DNA of 8,612 nt from an uncultured bacterium (GTDB lineage: Bacteria > Actinomycetota > Coriobacteriia > Coriobacteriales > Coriobacteriaceae), in NCBI GenBank assembly GCA_905215275.1, contig CAJMPE010000078.1, positions 1-8,612 on the forward strand. The letters are read 5' to 3'. A program made the translations under genes and the position numbers. The notes beneath the pieces are model-generated. The model searched no databases and was not told the DNA's origin. It saw nothing but the letters and a program-made list of their open reading frames with translations. Positions 6,367 through 8,612 of the stretch are shown here, piece by piece (position 1 is the stretch's first letter; every line of letters starts with the position of its first letter).

Positions 6367-7245
6367 CTATTGCATATCGAGCACCATGGCATAGACATCG
6401 CGCTTGCGGCGCGAGTACTTCTGCGACAGGCGCTTTGCCACCGCGGAGGCGGGCTCCCCCTCCTCGAGCGCGGCACGGATGTCCTCGCGCAGGGCTTCGT
6501 CGGGGTCTACCGCTGCGGCTCCAACCGGCACGATGCCGGACTCCTCATCCTCGCTCGGCGGCGCGATGACCAGCGCGATCTCGCCCTTTACCTCGCCACG
6601 GGCGCGCAGCTCCTCGGTTAGCTGGGCGGCGGATCCACGCAAGACTTCCTCGTGCAGTTTGGTGAGCTCGCGGCAGACGGCAACATCGCGCTGGGGAAAG
6701 ACCTCGGCCACGGCCTCGAGCGTCGCGACGATGCGATGTGGAGACTCGTAGAAGATGAGCGCGCCGGGGACGACGGCAAGGCGCTGCAGTCGGCGCACGC
6801 GGTCGCCGTGCTTGCGACCCAAAAAGCCTTCGAAGAAGAAATGCTCGCAGGGAATACCGGACGATACGAGCGCCGTGACGCAAGCAGAGGGGCCGGGAAT
6901 AACCTCGACAGGCACATCCGCCTCGCGCGCCGCCTCAACCAAAGCCTGGCCGGGATCAGACACGCTCGGCATACCGGCATCCGAGGCAAAGGCGAGGGTC
7001 TCCCCCGCCAGCAAGCGGTCGACCAGGCCGGCTGCGCGACTTGCGATCACGTTCTCGTCGCAACGAACGAGCGGCTTGGAGATGCCTAGGTGCATCAGCA
7101 GCTTTGAGGTCACACGCGTGTCTTCGCAGCAAATGGCATCGGCGGCGGCAAAGGCCTCGCCGACGCGCGGAGACAGGTCGCCCAGGTTACCGATGGGCGT
7201 ACCGACCACATAAAGTTTGCCCGTGTGGGCGCTGTTTTGCGTCAT
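6367..7245 (-). CDS. rsmI: 16S rRNA (cytidine1402-2'-O)-methyltransferase
   Basis: RsmI is a tetrapyrrole-methylase-fold, SAM-dependent enzyme that puts the 2'-O-methyl group on C1402 in the P-site region of 16S rRNA, working with RsmH. The 292-residue protein has LYVVGTPIGNLGDLSPR (11-27), CEDTRVTSKLL (40-50), FASDAGMPSVSDPG (86-99), VIPGPSA (115-121), FFFEGFLGRK (136-145) and IFYESPHRI (164-172), all characteristic of the family. The ATG at 7245 lies 6 bases after the stop of the GH5-like gene; its weak ribosome site (AGG) overlaps that stop, which suggests translation depends on coupling to the upstream gene. rsmI followed by metG is a known neighbourhood in Gram-positive genomes. Confidence 0.96.
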   Translation of the reverse strand: MTQNSAHTGKLYVVGTPIGNLGDLSPRVGEAFAAADAICCEDTRVTSKLLMHLGISKPLVRCDENVIASRAAGLVDRLLAGETLAFASDAGMPSVSDPGQALVEAAREADVPVEVIPGPSACVTALVSSGIPCEHFFFEGFLGRKHGDRVRRLQRLAVVPGALIFYESPHRIVATLEAVAEVFPQRDVAVCRELTKLHEEVLRGSAAQLTEELRARGEVKGEIALVIAPPSEDEESGIVPVGAAAVDPDEALREDIRAALEEGEPASAVAKRLSQKYSRRKRDVYAMVLDMQ

Positions 7246-7251
7246 ATCAAC

Positions 7252-8313
7252 CTATTCAATCATGCCGCGCTCGAGCGTGCCGAGTGCCGCGCGGGCGTCC
7301 CATGCTGCAATACGCTTCTCGGTCTTCCACGTTTGGAAGAACCAGCCAGCCGCCGGCGCAAACGATGCCAGCTGGTTGGCGATAAACACGCGCTCGTAGG
7401 CATTACGACCCTCGGGCGTAACCGACGAGTTGGCAAAAATCGCCGCACCCGACCATTCACCAACCAAAACGGGGAATCCGGCCGAGATTGCCTCCTTGAG
7501 CTCGCGCTTGTTGCGCGAAATCGCCGTCGTCAGGCCGCGGGGACTCGTGATGTCGAGCGCATACTCGTCGCGGTAATGGTACAGGTGAAGGTCCATGTAG
7601 ACGTTCTTGTACTTGGCACCGCGCATAAAGTGCTTCCACTCGCCAGGGTGTCCCGAAGAGGAAAAGACGACAATCTTATCCTCGGGCATATACGAACGAA
7701 CGAGCTCGTACGCGTCACGATAGAAGTTGCGCAGGTAGTGCGCCGGAATACCGTCCGTCATGGTAAAGAGGCTCTTGCGTACGCTCATCTGCGGCGTATC
7801 CAACAGCTCGATGCCCAGCAGGCTCTCGGCCTCACCATAGCGATCGGCCAGGCGCTCGAGCACATCAAGCGCAACGTGACGGCCATTGGTGGACGAATGC
7901 CACTCAGCGACGACTTCCGGCGTCGTGGGCGAATCGTTGGAATCGCCCTGACCGCCGGGTACAGTTGCCAGATCGAGCAGTACGCGGATGTTGTACTTGG
8001 CGGCCCACTCAATAGCACGGTCGATATAATCGACGACCGAGATGTAGGAAGCGTCGGACTCCTGCGAGCCAAAGGCATACCACGGCACCGGCAGGCGCAC
8101 GGCGTTGAGACCGATCTGCGCCATACGACGAAAATCGTCCTCGCTCACAAACGTCTCGTAATGGCGACGCATGCGCTCGTTATAGGCAGCGGTGCCCATG
8201 GCCTCCTGCAGCTCGGCTGCATTGGATGCTCCGGTCGCTGCATAGAGCGACGGGGTCACCCAGGGCTCGGGAATAAACCAGCCAGAGAGATTAACGCCGA
8301 GAATCCTCTCCAT
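7252..8313 (-). CDS. GH5-like protein (exo-beta-1,3-glucanase type) with degenerate active site
   Basis: This is a 353-residue glycoside hydrolase family 5-like TIM-barrel protein. Its N-terminus (LGVNLSGWFIPEPWVTPSLY) strongly resembles exo-beta-1,3-glucanases of the yeast Exg type, as do VSEDDFRRMAQIGLNAVRLP (56-75), the loop VPGGQGD (118-124) and the tail GWFFQTWKTE (323-332). The nucleophile glutamate is kept (E286 in LVGEWSG), as are R73, H243 and Y245. The acid/base motif that should read N-E-P reads D-T-P (172-174), and the usual DLH reads DLA (A116), so ordinary hydrolysis looks unlikely. No signal peptide is present, so it should be cytoplasmic. The ATG at 8313 has an AAGGGGG ribosome site at good spacing, and family similarity begins a few residues later. 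The longer reading frame to 8556 looks non-coding. It could be a binding protein or an enzyme with altered chemistry. Confidence 0.85.
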   Translation of the reverse strand: MERILGVNLSGWFIPEPWVTPSLYAATGASNAAELQEAMGTAAYNERMRRHYETFVSEDDFRRMAQIGLNAVRLPVPWYAFGSQESDASYISVVDYIDRAIEWAAKYNIRVLLDLATVPGGQGDSNDSPTTPEVVAEWHSSTNGRHVALDVLERLADRYGEAESLLGIELLDTPQMSVRKSLFTMTDGIPAHYLRNFYRDAYELVRSYMPEDKIVVFSSSGHPGEWKHFMRGAKYKNVYMDLHLYHYRDEYALDITSPRGLTTAISRNKRELKEAISAGFPVLVGEWSGAAIFANSSVTPEGRNAYERVFIANQLASFAPAAGWFFQTWKTEKRIAAWDARAALGTLERGMIE

Positions 8314-8333
8314 CACGGCCCCCTTCGAATCGC

Positions 8334-8348
8334 GCAGGTCGAACCTGC
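8334..8348. promoter_or_regulatory. 15-base palindrome in the leader of the GH5-like gene
   Basis: GCAGGT and ACCTGC arms of 6 bases each flank a 3-base centre, 20 bases upstream of the start codon and between the -10 candidate and the ribosome site. It could be an operator or an mRNA hairpin. No regulator is adjacent to link it to. Confidence 0.3.
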
Positions 8349-8378
8349 ATCGTATTGCATAGGAAAAGTATCGTTTTG

Positions 8379-8407
8379 AGTATACCCGCGCGTGCGGACA
8401 GGCGACC
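8379..8407 (-). promoter_or_regulatory. Possible promoter of the GH5-like gene, rsmI and metG
   Basis: On the minus strand TATACT (8379-8384) is a 5-of-6 match to a -10 box, 65 bases before the start codon. The 17-base-spaced -35 position (GGTCGC, 8402-8407) is poor. It overlaps a small palindrome GACCG-AA-CGGTC (8404-8415), so an activator might be involved. Only the -10 is persuasive. Confidence 0.3.
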
Positions 8408-8415
8408 GAACGGTC

Positions 8416-8554
8416 TACAAAGTGGCGCAAAAGTGGGAGGAATGTCCGGGCAGACGGGCCCGAGATGCGCACGTGCGCCGGAAGTAGGCGGCCGGAAAGC
8501 GTGCCCCGTTTTTTCGCAAAAGACTGGGATGCAGTTTCCGCAGGAGCCCTCGGC
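8416..8554. other. Gene-free stretch with palindromes and a short direct repeat
   Basis: I see no supportable gene here. Visible structure includes an exact direct repeat AAAGTGG (8419-8425, 8430-8436) and a perfect 12-base palindrome GCGCACGTGCGC (8467-8478). There is also a potential stem CGGGC/GCCCG around 8447-8462. A reading frame stays open on the minus strand, but its translation is Arg/Ser/Pro-rich and unlike a known protein. It may be a dispersed intergenic repeat or a leader region. Confidence 0.3.
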
Positions 8555-8584
8555 AAAAGAAAAGGACCCCTTTGCAGAGGTCCT
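8555..8584 (-). terminator. Intrinsic terminator upstream of the GH5-like gene
   Basis: On the minus strand AGGACC (8579-8584) pairs with GGTCCT (8563-8568) around a 10-base loop, followed by TTTCTTTT. It lies 11 bases past the putative tRNA 3' end and would close the transcription unit entering from beyond the window. Confidence 0.8.
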
Positions 8585-8595
8585 AGTCAATTCAA

Positions 8596-8612
8596 GGTGG
8601 CGGGGAAGGGAA
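8596..8612 (-). tRNA. Probable 3' end of a tRNA cut by the window edge
   Basis: The minus-strand sequence TTCCCTTCCCCGCCACC fits a tRNA 3' end: T-loop end, T-stem 3' strand CCCTT, acceptor strand CCCCGCC, discriminator A, then CC. A 5' acceptor strand of GGCGGGG, which this would need, occurs in some elongator tRNA-Met genes. The next base is T, so CCA would not be fully encoded, unlike the tRNA-Leu in this window. A terminator follows at once. The sequence could instead be the last codons of a protein gene. Confidence 0.4.

Noticed and set aside
4618..6621. 667-residue plus-strand open frame
   Set aside because: It lies antisense to metG and rsmI, whose protein motifs are unmistakable; long antisense frames are expected in GC-rich genes.
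7225..8379. 384-residue plus-strand open frame
   Set aside because: Antisense to the GH5-like gene, with no recognisable motif.
8314..8556. 81-residue N-terminal extension of the GH5-like protein
   Set aside because: It is open but Arg/Ser/Pro-rich, has no family similarity, spans the promoter-like -10 and a palindrome, and a good ribosome site precedes the ATG at 8313 where GH5 similarity begins.

Overview
All genes in this window lie on the minus strand, so it reads from right to left. The coding DNA is GC-rich with strong Shine-Dalgarno sites, while the intergenic stretch around 2377-2640 is clearly AT-richer. Protein style and gene content suggest an actinomycetal gut bacterium of the Coriobacteriia, most like Collinsella. 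That is recognition from memory, not a search result.

Right to left, the layout is as follows. At 8596-8612 there is probably the 3' end of a tRNA cut by the window edge, followed by an intrinsic terminator (8555-8584). Next comes a stretch of about 240 bases without a convincing gene. Group 1 is a GH5-like protein of exo-beta-1,3-glucanase type that has lost its catalytic acid/base motif (7252-8313), rsmI (6367-7245) and metG (4696-6297), closed by a strong terminator (4620-4656). Group 2 is rsmA (3728-4588) overlapping tatD (2821-3738), followed by tRNA-Leu(CAG) (2691-2777), which has its own promoter-like sequence and a textbook terminator (2655-2680). Next is an AT-rich gene-free stretch with a 225-bp element bounded by 33-bp imperfect inverted repeats (2377-2601). 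Group 3 is an SPFH/band-7 membrane protein (1364-2302), rlmH (887-1357) and proC (43-813).

The functional theme is translation and housekeeping. There are two 16S rRNA methyltransferases (RsmI for C1402 2'-O; RsmA for the A1518/A1519 dimethylations), one 23S rRNA methyltransferase (RlmH, Psi1915), methionyl-tRNA synthetase and a leucine tRNA. With them are a TatD-family metal-dependent nuclease/hydrolase, pyrroline-5-carboxylate reductase for proline, and a stomatin/prohibitin-type membrane scaffold.

I see no CRISPR array, phage, transposase or defence cluster. The two items most worth a second look are the GH5-like protein with a degenerate active site, apparently translated in tandem with rsmI, and the inverted-repeat element upstream of the SPFH gene.
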